DNA from: JAICLK01 sp963742655
Lineage (GTDB): Bacteria; Patescibacteriota; Saccharimonadia; Saccharimonadales; UBA4665
Direction: 5' to 3'
Length of the DNA: 64,000 bases
NCBI GenBank assembly: GCA_963742655.1
Contig: CAVUMM010000005.1
Span: forward strand, 372,001 to 436,000
Below the pieces are notes generated by a model that was given only the letters and a program-made list of their open reading frames with translations, was not told the DNA's origin and did not search any database. Made by a program: the position numbers and the translations under genes. Positions 31,758-40,517 of this stretch are shown piece after piece (the stretch's first letter is position 1; each line of letters opens with the position of its first letter).

Positions 31758-32237
31758 ATGGCTGATTCTGGTAAACAATCCGATCCGTTTCAGGCTGCGT
31801 GGGAGAAACCTGAAGAAAATTACGCGCTGCATGTCGATGAAAAAAACGGGTTTATGGTTCTCCCCGATGCGAACCCTGTAATGGATAACCATGTCCTTAT
31901 AATTTCGCGCGAAACCACGCCGTATCAGGAATTACCTCCGCTAAGACAGCTTCAGATGATGGCGCTCGCTAATATCACGGCGGAACATATGGGTCGGATA
32001 TTAAAACCGAAACGCAAAATCGGCTACGCGGTATGGGGAAACAAAATCAAAACCGCCCATATACACTTATTGCCTAGAAATGTTCCGGACGATGGAATCC
32101 TGTTTTTCCAAGGTAAGCGTCCGTGGGCGACACAAGATCAGCTCAAAACTACCCGAAAGCTCCTCAAATTTTCTCCCAGTTTGCAAACCGAAGCGAAAAA
32201 GCGGCTCGGCGAATTAGAATCCAAACTCATAGGCTAG
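31758..32237 (+). CDS. HIT-family protein
   Basis: A 159-residue HIT-like protein. The core motif reads TAHIHLLPRN, so the middle and last His of HxHxH are present and the first is Thr. The middle His is the catalytic one in HIT hydrolases. MVLPDANPVMDNHVLIISRE earlier in the protein (here NPVMDNHVLIISRE) matches the typical HIT N-terminal half. Members hydrolyse nucleoside phosphoramidates or dinucleoside polyphosphates. ATG 31758 is preferred over the TTG one codon earlier. Confidence 0.78.
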   Translation: MADSGKQSDPFQAAWEKPEENYALHVDEKNGFMVLPDANPVMDNHVLIISRETTPYQELPPLRQLQMMALANITAEHMGRILKPKRKIGYAVWGNKIKTAHIHLLPRNVPDDGILFFQGKRPWATQDQLKTTRKLLKFSPSLQTEAKKRLGELESKLIG

Positions 32238-32242
32238 TACGT

Positions 32243-32248
32243 TACACT
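32243..32248 (+). promoter_or_regulatory. -10 element of EndoQ gene, leaderless layout
   Basis: TACACT ends 7 bases before ATG 32256. Confidence 0.55.
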
Positions 32249-32255
32249 GAAATGC

Positions 32256-33569
32256 ATGGAATTGATCGTTGATGTGCATGTGCATTCGCATTATTCGCGG
32301 GCTACCAGCCGGAATTGTACGATTGAGGGGCTGTACTTTTGGGGGAAACAAAAAGGGATTAATGTTATTGGCACCGGGGATTTTACTCATCCGGAATGGT
32401 TCGCGGAATTTCGCGAAAAGTTGATACCGGTTGACGGTGGATTTTTTCAGCTCAAAAAAGAACTTGCAGACGAAATTGATAAAACATTGCCGGCGAGTGT
32501 GCGCGACAATCTGATCCGGTTCGTCCCAAGCGTGGAAATCGCCACGATATACAAAAAGAACGAGCGCGTTCGCAAACTTCATCAGCTGATTATCATGCCA
32601 AGTTTCGAGGCAGTGAGCCGGCTGAATTCCAAACTCGAACGAATCGGTAATCTCAAATCCGACGGCCGGCCGATTTTAGGATATGACAGCAAGGATTTGT
32701 TGAAGCTGACGCTCGAAACCGACCCGGATGCGCTCTACATCCCGGCCCACATCTGGACGCCGTGGTTCGGCATGTTCGGCAGTAAGTCCGGATTTGATTC
32801 GATTAAAGAGGCTTATGATGAACTGGCACCGGAAATCCATACCATCGAAACTGGTTTGAGTAGCGATCCGGCGATGAACTGGCGGCTAAAGCAGCTCGAC
32901 AGCATCACTATCACAAGCAATTCCGACGCGCACTCGCCGCAAAAGCTCGGGCGGGAAGCCACTGTAGTTAACAGCGAACCTACATTTGCAGACATCTTTG
33001 GTGGTGCGTTCAAAACTAACGATAAGCGGCTGGCCGGTACCATAGAATTTTTCCCCGAAGAAGGCAAGTATCATTACGACGGCCACCGCGCATGTAACGT
33101 GAAGTTTTCGCCGGAAGAAACACGGGCGCATGACGGCATCTGTCCAAAATGCGGTAAGCCTTTGGTTGTGGGCGTCGATTACCGCGTCGACGAGCTGGCC
33201 GACAAACCTCCCCAACCCAAATCGAGCGGGTCGTACCCGATAGGTAAGCATAAGAAGAGCGTGGAATATATCGTGCCGCTCGATGAAGTATTGGCCGAGC
33301 TGCACGGCACGAAATCTACAAGCGGCAAATCGGTCATCGCCGAGTATGGCAATATCATCGCCGGTCTTGGCGACGAATTCGGCATTCTGCGCAAGCTGCC
33401 CATCGAACAAATCCAGTCGTACTCCCCGCAAGTCGCTCTAGCAGTCGAGCGAATCCGAACGGGCAAAGTATACAAAGAGCCGGGTTACGACGGCGTCTTC
33501 GGCACCATCAAAATTTTCAAAGATGCCGCCGAGCGCGCCGAAACGCTCAACCAGACGTCATTGCTGTAG
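32256..33569 (+). CDS. EndoQ-like DNA endonuclease (PHP domain)
   Basis: A 437-residue protein with an N-terminal PHP metal site (DVHVHSHYSRATS, GTGDFTHPEW), further ligands in VEIATIY, PAHIWTPWFG and TSNSDAHSPQKLGREA, then a Zn-binding region (ACNVKFSPEETRAHD, ICPKCGKPL) and a C-terminal helical domain (YGNIIAGLGDEFGILRKLP). This order is that of EndoQ, which nicks DNA 5' of deaminated bases (U, hypoxanthine, xanthine) and was first known from archaea. The last residues are NQTSLL, similar to a sliding-clamp binding motif. It sits close to a UvrD-like helicase. Confidence 0.88.
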   Translation: MELIVDVHVHSHYSRATSRNCTIEGLYFWGKQKGINVIGTGDFTHPEWFAEFREKLIPVDGGFFQLKKELADEIDKTLPASVRDNLIRFVPSVEIATIYKKNERVRKLHQLIIMPSFEAVSRLNSKLERIGNLKSDGRPILGYDSKDLLKLTLETDPDALYIPAHIWTPWFGMFGSKSGFDSIKEAYDELAPEIHTIETGLSSDPAMNWRLKQLDSITITSNSDAHSPQKLGREATVVNSEPTFADIFGGAFKTNDKRLAGTIEFFPEEGKYHYDGHRACNVKFSPEETRAHDGICPKCGKPLVVGVDYRVDELADKPPQPKSSGSYPIGKHKKSVEYIVPLDEVLAELHGTKSTSGKSVIAEYGNIIAGLGDEFGILRKLPIEQIQSYSPQVALAVERIRTGKVYKEPGYDGVFGTIKIFKDAAERAETLNQTSLL

Positions 33570-33610
33570 GGTTGTTTGTGGGATCAAAACCGGCATGATA
33601 CACTTGCGCC

Positions 33611-34537
33611 GTGGCGAAAGAAAGTATCGACGTTATTTCACTGGGAACATGCTATTTTGATATCAACGTTTTCGGAATGCCTTTCCCCGACTCTGGCTTT
33701 CCGGCGGAAATAGAAATTGCCGGAGAAGATTACGAAGAAGTTCCCGGCGGTTCGGCCGTCAATTTTTGTAGGATGTTGGGAAATCTTGGGCTTAGTACGG
33801 CTTTCATCGGTATGGTTGGAGAGGATAATATTGGCGAAGTAGTGCAAAAGCTCATGGTAGCCGATGGTATCCAGCCTGAACTCATTAGACGCCCTGATGT
33901 TCGTACGATGATAGGCTTCAATGCAACAAATCCAAATGGCGCACACATAATGGGAATTGCGGGTACGGCCAATGCGGCGCTTAGCCCGGAGTTTGTACTG
34001 CCAAAACTTGATGAGCTGCTGGACGACGCAAGAATGCTGTATCTTGGCGGCTGCTTTAAGCTCAAATCTTTCGTGGAAGCGTTTGATGATATTGCTCGAT
34101 TAACGAATCAACATTCGGTTGGCCTCGTAGTCGATCATGGCAGGATTCCTGGAGATGTGGACGACGAAATAATCGACGCTGTTAAAAAGCTGGTTGCTGG
34201 GTCGACATATTATTTTCCAAGCAACGATGAATTTTGTAATCTTTGGCACGTGGCGAATATTGATGATGGCTTGCATTTGCTTCACGAACAAGCGCCACAA
34301 CTTACGACGGTAGTCAAAGATGGCAAGAATGGTGCGTTCTTTTTGTCGAACGACTCAGTGCAACATGCCGAAGCCGAAAAGGTTGATAATGTAGTGAACG
34401 CAACAGGTGCGGGCGATAGCTTTAATGCTGGCGTAATGGCTGCGTTATTGCGCCAGTTCACGCTTGAAGAAGCGGTTGCATATGGCTGCCGGGTGGCTGC
34501 AGCCAAAATTAGTGCTCATCCAATTCCTTCGCTGTAA
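33611..34537 (+). CDS. PfkB-family sugar/nucleoside kinase
   Basis: A 308-residue ribokinase-like protein. PfkB signature 1 is PGGSAVNFCRMLGNLG, here GGSAVNFCRMLGNLG, and signature 2 is NATGAGDSFNAGVMAALL with the catalytic Asp. The anion hole and ATP site are intact. Specificity (ribose, adenosine, fructose or other) cannot be read from sequence. The start is GTG 33611; a TACACT ends 6 bases before it. Confidence 0.9.
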   Translation: MAKESIDVISLGTCYFDINVFGMPFPDSGFPAEIEIAGEDYEEVPGGSAVNFCRMLGNLGLSTAFIGMVGEDNIGEVVQKLMVADGIQPELIRRPDVRTMIGFNATNPNGAHIMGIAGTANAALSPEFVLPKLDELLDDARMLYLGGCFKLKSFVEAFDDIARLTNQHSVGLVVDHGRIPGDVDDEIIDAVKKLVAGSTYYFPSNDEFCNLWHVANIDDGLHLLHEQAPQLTTVVKDGKNGAFFLSNDSVQHAEAEKVDNVVNATGAGDSFNAGVMAALLRQFTLEEAVAYGCRVAAAKISAHPIPSL

Positions 34538-34556
34538 ATGTGGAAACGCTGAGCAG

Positions 34557-35249
34557 TCAGGCTGCTAAATCAAGATCTTCTTGGCCGAGGTTGTAAGTGC
34601 GTTCTTCGAATCCGCTGCCAGGGTCTTGGGAAAAATTAAAGATATTGGTGAGTGCTTTGCTGGCATTCGGCAGGTTGAAAAGATCCGCTTTCCGGCACAG
34701 TATGTTATCTCCGGACTTTGATGAGGCATTGATCGCGAGGTTATCCGCAATGGTGCAGGCGTGCACCGCAAAGAGCTTGTCGTCAAAAACGGCATCATGA
34801 TACATATCGATGCGTCGAAAAAATCCAACTTGATTTGGGTCGACATCAACGCCCAACCGGCTCTCGGCAATGCGCTTGGCGGCTGCCTGCAAAGTTTCGC
34901 CCGCGTTCACCATGCCGGCCGGCCACTCAGCTTTGCCGATAAATGGCTGAACCTTCCTTCGCAGTACGACAAAAGCTTGATCTTGCTGTGCCACAAGCAA
35001 TACGGCCAATCGAGGACGGTCGGCAAAGAGTTTTTTCCCATAATGAAACGCCAGCTGCCGCTTGCCCTCGGGCAGGATTCTGTATTGTCCGCGATCTATT
35101 TTTTCGAGATAACCGCCCCTGACCAATTGCCGGATGTAGTAACCGCCCAAGTCGGTGGGGTAGCCGGCGTTATTGCAAAGTTCCACGAAATTTAGCTCGT
35201 TGTTATCGTAAAAGCAGGCCAATATACGAAACGCAGCACCCTGTAACAT
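34557..35249 (-). CDS. Winged-helix protein fused to a degenerate Nudix domain
   Basis: A 230-residue protein from ATG 35249. Residues 1-75 look like a winged helix (FRILACFYDNNELNFVELC, IRQLVRGGYLEKIDRGQYRI, here RQLVRGGYLEKIDRGQYRI). A Nudix fold follows (AVLLVAQQDQAFVVLRRKV, AEWPAGMVNAGETL). The Nudix box should be GX5EX7REUXEEXGU but reads RIAESRLGV after the first Gly and Glu, so the catalytic RE and EE are lost. It is probably a ligand-sensing regulator like the NrtR type rather than a hydrolase. A minus-strand TATATT 6 bases upstream fixes the start. It is divergent from the helicase. Confidence 0.7.
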   Translation of the reverse strand: MLQGAAFRILACFYDNNELNFVELCNNAGYPTDLGGYYIRQLVRGGYLEKIDRGQYRILPEGKRQLAFHYGKKLFADRPRLAVLLVAQQDQAFVVLRRKVQPFIGKAEWPAGMVNAGETLQAAAKRIAESRLGVDVDPNQVGFFRRIDMYHDAVFDDKLFAVHACTIADNLAINASSKSGDNILCRKADLFNLPNASKALTNIFNFSQDPGSGFEERTYNLGQEDLDLAA

Positions 35250-35255
35250 ACATGT

Positions 35256-35314
35256 AATATAGCAGGTCCGGCGTAAGTGCGTCTGCATATAATCGGTCCG
35301 CAAGTTGCTATATT
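35256..35314. promoter_or_regulatory. Divergent promoter region, Nudix regulator and helicase
   Basis: Minus-strand TATATT at 35256-35261 ends 6 bases before ATG 35249, and plus-strand TATATT at 35309-35314 ends 6 bases before ATG 35321. Only 71 bases separate the start codons, so a regulator bound here could control both genes. Confidence 0.55.
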
Positions 35315-35320
35315 TGATAT

Positions 35321-37096
35321 ATGGGTTTGCTGGATGATTTAAACGACGCACAACGACGGGCAGTGGAAGCGTGCGATGGGTCGATTCTAATTGTGGCCGG
35401 GCCGGGAACTGGCAAGACCAAGACCCTGACGGCGCGTATTGCGTGGCTGATTGAGGGCGGCCAGGTGAAACCGGACGAAATCGTAGCACTGACATTTACA
35501 AACAAAGCAGCTCGCGAAATGCGGGAGCGGGTTGTAGCATTGCTGGGCATGCGGACAGGGCTGCCGAAAATTACGACTTTTCATGCGCTCGGCGCCGACC
35601 TTCTGAAGCAGCATAAGCCAGATGCGCAGCTTATAGACGAACGCCAACGGATGGAGATTATTCGGAAACTGTCCAAATCAAGCACACTAAAAAGCGCGAG
35701 TGCTCGTGAGTTAAGCCTGCTCATTTCGCGGGCCAAAACTTCTCTGGGATCATCAATTGATGAACCGGCACATCGCCTTCTTCGATCTTACGAAAGCGTT
35801 TTGATGTCCCAGGGCTTCCACGATTTCGATGATTTGCTCGTGAAAAGTTATGTGCGGCTGAAATCTGATGATATTAAACGCCCAAATTACAAATATGTCC
35901 TCGTCGATGAGTTTCAAGATACGAGCGAGTTGCAGTACGAAATAATCAAGCTGCTTGGAGCGGGCAATAACTTGTTCGCGATCGGCGACCCTAACCAGTC
36001 GATTTATGCCTTCCGCGGAGCGGGGGTCGGAATGTTTGACCGATTCCGCGAAGATTTTTCGAATACACTAGAAATCGACCTGACCGTAAACTATCGTTCA
36101 AGCCCGCAAATCATCGTATTGGCCAACGCAGTGTTTCCAAACTCGCCGCAGCTTGAGGGATATCATACGAAAACCGGAAACGTAAGAGCGGTGCAAACGC
36201 TTAACGAGTATAGCGAGGCTGCGTACGTTTTGGGCGAAATCGAACAGGGAATCGGCGGCAGCGACATGCTGAAAGCTAGCGGCGGACAAGATGTTCGCGA
36301 GCCGCGAGACTATGCCGTACTTTACCGTACGCATCGTGCCGCCAAAGTGTTGCAGCGGACGTTTGCCGAAGCCGGTACGCCGTATCAAATTGCGGGCGAG
36401 GGCTCGCCGTATGAGAAGCCGGAAATCCAGGCCGTAATAGCTTTTATGCGCTGCGTGCACTTGCCTAGCGAAGTGAACAAAGCTGAACTTGTAAAGCATT
36501 CGATATTGCATCGCCCTTCCCCGCCTCAATTAGAAACTTTACTTGTTAAGCATAATAAATTAAAAGACTCATTAGTTCGCGACTTGGGGACAGGCGTTGC
36601 AGAAACCCTTGCCTTCGGCCAGGATGATCGTCGCCAAGATCTGCAGCAATTCTTAGGCTCGCTGGTGCAGTTCGGCGCCTGCGAAACCGGCCTGCAAGCT
36701 TGCCTCGATCATATCGACAATATTAGTGAAAGCGAATTTTACGACCCGACCGTTAACGCCGTGACATTACTAACCATTCATGCGGCAAAAGGTTTGGAGT
36801 TCGCCAATGTGTATCTGATTGCGACACAGGAAGACATTCTGCCAAAGTATACAAAAGACGGCGAGGGCGATATCGATGAAGAGCGCAGGCTTTTCTATGT
36901 AGCCGTCACACGTGCCAAAGAAAATTTAGAAATCCTACACACCAAAAATCGCGCAGGCGAACCCAACAAACTCTCACGCTTCGTCGACGAAATTCCTACA
37001 GCTTTACTCCCCCGCAACATCGATCCAAACATGGCAACGCTCGAACGCCGTGCCAACAAACACCGCCAAAAACGCGCCCAAAGCAGCCTGTTTTAA
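35321..37096 (+). CDS. UvrD/PcrA-like superfamily 1 DNA helicase
   Basis: A 591-residue SF1A helicase. Motif I is AGPGTGKTKTL, motif Ia TFTNKAAREMRERV, motif II LVDEFQDTS, motif III GDPNQSIYAFRGA, motif IV VNYRSS, motif V LLTIHAAKGLEF and motif VI RRLFYVAVTRAKENL. It is shorter than UvrD/PcrA (about 720) because subdomain 2B and the C-terminal region are reduced. The very end, RAQSSLF, matches the beta-clamp binding pattern QxxLF. A role in repair or replication restart fits the EndoQ gene nearby. Confidence 0.92.
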   Translation: MGLLDDLNDAQRRAVEACDGSILIVAGPGTGKTKTLTARIAWLIEGGQVKPDEIVALTFTNKAAREMRERVVALLGMRTGLPKITTFHALGADLLKQHKPDAQLIDERQRMEIIRKLSKSSTLKSASARELSLLISRAKTSLGSSIDEPAHRLLRSYESVLMSQGFHDFDDLLVKSYVRLKSDDIKRPNYKYVLVDEFQDTSELQYEIIKLLGAGNNLFAIGDPNQSIYAFRGAGVGMFDRFREDFSNTLEIDLTVNYRSSPQIIVLANAVFPNSPQLEGYHTKTGNVRAVQTLNEYSEAAYVLGEIEQGIGGSDMLKASGGQDVREPRDYAVLYRTHRAAKVLQRTFAEAGTPYQIAGEGSPYEKPEIQAVIAFMRCVHLPSEVNKAELVKHSILHRPSPPQLETLLVKHNKLKDSLVRDLGTGVAETLAFGQDDRRQDLQQFLGSLVQFGACETGLQACLDHIDNISESEFYDPTVNAVTLLTIHAAKGLEFANVYLIATQEDILPKYTKDGEGDIDEERRLFYVAVTRAKENLEILHTKNRAGEPNKLSRFVDEIPTALLPRNIDPNMATLERRANKHRQKRAQSSLF

Positions 37097-37141
37097 ATCT
37101 GGAAATTGCAAAGAACAACACATCATGTAAAAATATATTTA

Positions 37142-37417
37142 ATGGAAACGGTGCATTTACCCGATCAAGCGTTATTTGATATTGCCGCTGACGGACTACA
37201 CGGCTATCCGCTACCATTAGACGGACTTGACGGATTAGGTGTTCCTACGTCCCCGGAAAGTGTCAGATCTCATATCGATAGTGGACATCAATTGTACCGG
37301 CAACTAATTGCGGGTACACCTAAGGCCCGTTTTGAAGAATTGATGAATAGCGGCAGGCAAATTGAAGCCGCGAAGTTTATGCTCGCAATATACAATAACT
37401 ACGGATTAGTATTGTAA
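37142..37417 (+). CDS. Hypothetical protein of 91 residues
   Basis: Starts at ATG 37142; a TAAAAAT stretch lies about 7 bases upstream. The protein has an acidic N-terminus (METVHLPDQALFDIAADGLH) and a helical C-terminal half (SGHQLYRQLIAGTPKARFEE, then AAKFMLAIYNNYGLVL). No family is recognised. It is 3 bases ahead of the dihydrouridine synthase GTG and may be co-transcribed with it. Confidence 0.5.
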   Translation: METVHLPDQALFDIAADGLHGYPLPLDGLDGLGVPTSPESVRSHIDSGHQLYRQLIAGTPKARFEELMNSGRQIEAAKFMLAIYNNYGLVL

Positions 37418-37420
37418 GTA

Positions 37421-38413
37421 GTGAATAACTTAGTGGATCTACCCAAGCCTTTTTTCGTGTTGGCGCCGATGGATGATGTGACGGATTCGGTGTTCCGGCG
37501 GGTTGTTGCCGATTGTGCCAGGCCGGATTTGTTTTTTACCGAATTCGTGAATGTGGATGGGCTGCAGAGTCCGGGGCGTCCGCGGCTGCTCAAGAAGCTC
37601 CAATTCACTCCGGCAGAAATGCCTCTGATCGCCCAGATCTGGGGGAAGAATCCGGAAAATTTTTATCAAACTGCCCGACAATTGGCTGACGGAACCTTTG
37701 CAAGGGAGTTCGGTTTGGCGGATGGCGTGAACTTTGCCGGTATCGATCTGAATATGGGCTGTCCGGTGAAGGATGTGGTGAAAAGCGGCTGCTGCAGCGC
37801 GCTCATGAATAACCGCGAGCTGGCAGTGGATATCATAAAAGCCGCACAGGAAGGCTCTGGCGGTAAACTGCCGGTCAGCGTTAAAACGCGTATCGGTTTT
37901 AATGCAATTGATTTTTCATGGCACGAGTTTTTATTGCAGCTAAAACTTAACATGCTAACCATTCACGGCCGGACCAAAAAAGAAATGAGCAAAGTTCCGG
38001 CTGATTGGAACGCAATCGGGCACATCCGCGAAATACGCGATTCCCTTGCCCCGGGCACACTCATCGTCGGCAATGGCGATGTCGAAACCCGCGAACAAGG
38101 ATTGCAGCTCGCGGAGCAACACAAGCTCGACGGTATCATGTTCGGCCGCGGCATATTCCACGATCCATTCGTATTCGCAGAGCAGAGCCCGTGGCCAGAC
38201 ATTTCCAAACGGCAAAAAATCGACCTGTACACTAAACATGTTAAACTTTTTGCAGAGACATGGGGTGAATACACACGCCCGGTACATACCCTCAACAAAT
38301 TCTGCAAAATCTACATCAACGGTTTCGACGGCGCCAAAGAACTCCGCGAGCTGCTGATGCGTGCACGAAACGCGCAAGATCTGCTCGACATGCTCCGCCA
38401 GGCTGGAGTGTAA
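37421..38413 (+). CDS. dus: tRNA-dihydrouridine synthase
   Basis: A 330-residue Dus-family FMN TIM barrel. Motifs: FFVLAPMDDVTDSVFRR at the start (FMN-binding APM), DLNMGCPVKDVVKSGCCSAL with the conserved GCP, PVSVKTRIGF, LTIHGRTKKEM and VGNGDV with the terminal phosphate loop MFGRGIFHDP. It reduces uridines in tRNA D-loops. Start GTG 37421. A C-terminal helical domain (KLFAETWGEYTRPVHTLNKF, here KLFAETWGEYTRPV) is typical of DusB/C types. Confidence 0.93.
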   Translation: MNNLVDLPKPFFVLAPMDDVTDSVFRRVVADCARPDLFFTEFVNVDGLQSPGRPRLLKKLQFTPAEMPLIAQIWGKNPENFYQTARQLADGTFAREFGLADGVNFAGIDLNMGCPVKDVVKSGCCSALMNNRELAVDIIKAAQEGSGGKLPVSVKTRIGFNAIDFSWHEFLLQLKLNMLTIHGRTKKEMSKVPADWNAIGHIREIRDSLAPGTLIVGNGDVETREQGLQLAEQHKLDGIMFGRGIFHDPFVFAEQSPWPDISKRQKIDLYTKHVKLFAETWGEYTRPVHTLNKFCKIYINGFDGAKELRELLMRARNAQDLLDMLRQAGV

Positions 38414-38422
38414 ACCACTAGT

Positions 38423-39319
38423 CTATGCCGCCGCCAACCTGTCTTGACCCTGGCGCATATGCGAAAGCAGGAAATCCAAAACCCTCATATTAGCTAATCT
38501 GGTCCGCCGCTTATTATCAAAGAGGTCATGATTTAGCGGTAAGTGTGACAGTTCTCTATCTTGAGAACCGCACGCGTCGAAGCTCTCATCCACCGACTCG
38601 GAACTTATCAAGTCGTCTTTTGTGGGTGCAATAAATAGAACTGGTTGGTGAATGTCCGGTAATATATCGCGTAAGTCAAAGTTTCTCTCGTTCTCTACCA
38701 GTGAATAAGGTACATCACGCATAATCTTTGGCCAAACCAGGTCCGGCAAGAACTGCCCCAAAAAACGCAGGCCAAGCCGCGGACGTCCGGTGCGGTCATG
38801 AAATGTGAATCTTCGCATTTGGTCGTCTGCGACCCGCCATTTCGTGTCCAATTCTTCCAGATAGGGCCCGGACCAAATAGAATCGCGCGTTGGCGACACG
38901 GCGAATACTAAATCGACATCGGAATTGCGCGCAGCATTGTGGAGCGCAGAGTAGCCGCCATAGCAATATCCGCCGAGAGCAAGTTTCCCGGAAAAATTCA
39001 TAATGTCCATAATCTCGCGCGCGCCGGCAACGACCATGCCAATCTGTTCCTGGTAAAATTCCTGCGTGTAAAGCTCTGGCTTTTCCTGTTCGCCCGGGGC
39101 AATACTGTCCCAAAGCCCGATCGGGTCAAAACTTATTGCAAGTATATTGTTTGCCGCGAGCAAACTGGACAAATAAGTCGCAAATGGGTGCTTGCGTCCA
39201 TCCGAAAACCCGCCCAGCACAACGGCGGCGCCCAACATCTCGGCAGGCTGTAGCGGCTCAACAACCCTAACAGCAAAGCCGTGCAAATTGAGATCCAAAA
39301 CTTCAGCAGGTTGAGTCAT
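38423..39319 (-). CDS. Alpha/beta hydrolase with cysteine nucleophile elbow
   Basis: A 298-residue alpha/beta-hydrolase-fold protein. The nucleophile elbow reads GGYCYGGYSA near residue 118, with Cys where Ser is usual, as in dienelactone hydrolases. The acid is probably in APTKDDLIS and the His in PLNHDLF, so the triad would be Cys-Asp-His. No signal peptide is present. It converges with the dus gene and is separated from two related hydrolases by an insertion sequence. Confidence 0.75.
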   Translation of the reverse strand: MTQPAEVLDLNLHGFAVRVVEPLQPAEMLGAAVVLGGFSDGRKHPFATYLSSLLAANNILAISFDPIGLWDSIAPGEQEKPELYTQEFYQEQIGMVVAGAREIMDIMNFSGKLALGGYCYGGYSALHNAARNSDVDLVFAVSPTRDSIWSGPYLEELDTKWRVADDQMRRFTFHDRTGRPRLGLRFLGQFLPDLVWPKIMRDVPYSLVENERNFDLRDILPDIHQPVLFIAPTKDDLISSESVDESFDACGSQDRELSHLPLNHDLFDNKRRTRLANMRVLDFLLSHMRQGQDRLAAA

Positions 39320-39420
39320 AATAGCGAAACTTTATCTATAATATAGAACTACTATTTTAGCAAGAGTATAGCACAATTATTGAATCAGTACTGTCGAGCA
39401 GCAAATCTAGAGTAGTATCC

Positions 39421-40457
39421 GGCTCCCATACATCTTGGACACTTTCACTAAACTAGAAAGGAGTGAAAGTGAGAACACGACATATGACTGGAAAACAGCT
39501 CCAGGTATACGGAGCCCGTATCCGTTTAGCCTGGTTTCGAGCTGCCGAGGAACTCGGCAGCGTGTCTGCAGCCTGTAAGCATTACGGTATTGCAAGAAGT
39601 GAATACTACTACTGGCACAAACGGTGGCTGGAGGACGGCAAAAAGCTCACCAGCCTCTACGATCGGCCTCGGACGCCCCACAGTCACGCGCAGGACATGG
39701 ACGAGACAACGACAAGCCTCATCCTGCAACTCCGGCTTGGTTTAGGCTACGGCGAGGCCAAGCTAGCGGTTGTCCTTGCACGAGACTACAGCGTAACAGT
39801 GTCCCGCCATGGTGTCGGTAATGTCCTGCGCAGAGCTGGTGTCACCGAGCCCAAGCCGCGCAAGCGGCGTGTCCAACGCCGCCTGAGCGACTACGCATAT
39901 GCACCCGGCGAAAAAGGTCAGCTGGACGTCAAACATTGGAAGCGTGCCGCCTACCAGTACGACATTGTCGACTGTGCCACTCGGATTAAGTACAAGCGGC
40001 TATACCCGGGCGTTAACCCCGCCTACACAGTAGACTTCCTGGAGCATGCCGTCCGCTTTTTCGCTCCGGCGTTCTCGTTTCGGAGCATCCAGACTGACAA
40101 TGGTATGGAGTTTGTCTACGACCAACTGTCGCGGGCCAAAACAACGACCGTCTCGCCGGTGACGCGCTGGCTCGAAGCGCATGGCATCCAGCATGGTCGG
40201 ATACCATCCCGCAGTCCCCATCTCAATGGACGGATTGAGCGCTCCCACGGCGTCGACAAAGACCGGTACAAGAGATTGACTACCAACTCGCACCAGAAAG
40301 CCGAGCTGCAAACCTTCCTTGTTAAGGATTGTCTGGATTACAACTTTTACCGGCCGCACAGCATGCTCCGCATGCTGACGCCCGTGGCATACCTGCAAGG
40401 TATTCCTGGCTACGAGAATGCTACACTTGACACTAGTGTCCTATATGTTTAGGAGCC
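39421..40457. mobile_element. Insertion sequence with IS481-like transposase
   Basis: The left end (39421 on, GGCTCC-ATACAT-GGACACT) and the right end (to 40457, inverted) are imperfect 23-bp terminal inverted repeats with about 4 mismatches, both containing GGCTCC, ACAT and GGACACT. They enclose one transposase gene. I could not identify a target-site duplication, so ends may be off by a few bases or the element may be old. Confidence 0.75.
39469..40452 (+). CDS. IS481/IS3-type DDE transposase
   Basis: A transposase of about 327 residues with an N-terminal helix-turn-helix (SVSAACKHYGIARSEYYYW), a second HTH-like region and an rve integrase core. The DDE triad lies in GQLDVKHWK, IQTDNGMEF and GRIERSHGVDKDRY. 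The frame is intact. AGAAAGGAG overlaps the first GTG (39463), so GTG 39469 or ATG 39484 is the likelier start. It belongs to the IS481 group or a close IS3 relative; only one ORF is needed, unlike two-frame IS3 elements. Confidence 0.85.
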   Translation: MRTRHMTGKQLQVYGARIRLAWFRAAEELGSVSAACKHYGIARSEYYYWHKRWLEDGKKLTSLYDRPRTPHSHAQDMDETTTSLILQLRLGLGYGEAKLAVVLARDYSVTVSRHGVGNVLRRAGVTEPKPRKRRVQRRLSDYAYAPGEKGQLDVKHWKRAAYQYDIVDCATRIKYKRLYPGVNPAYTVDFLEHAVRFFAPAFSFRSIQTDNGMEFVYDQLSRAKTTTVSPVTRWLEAHGIQHGRIPSRSPHLNGRIERSHGVDKDRYKRLTTNSHQKAELQTFLVKDCLDYNFYRPHSMLRMLTPVAYLQGIPGYENATLDTSVLYV

Positions 40458-40517
40458 CGACCGTTAATTCGGGAGTAGGATATTGCGCTATTTACGACTA
40501 CATGCTATTACTGTTTT

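Noticed and set aside
35250..35495. N-terminal extension of the Nudix-winged-helix protein
   Set aside because: The extension overlaps the helicase gene and its promoter; a TATATT 6 bases before ATG 35249 supports the shorter form.
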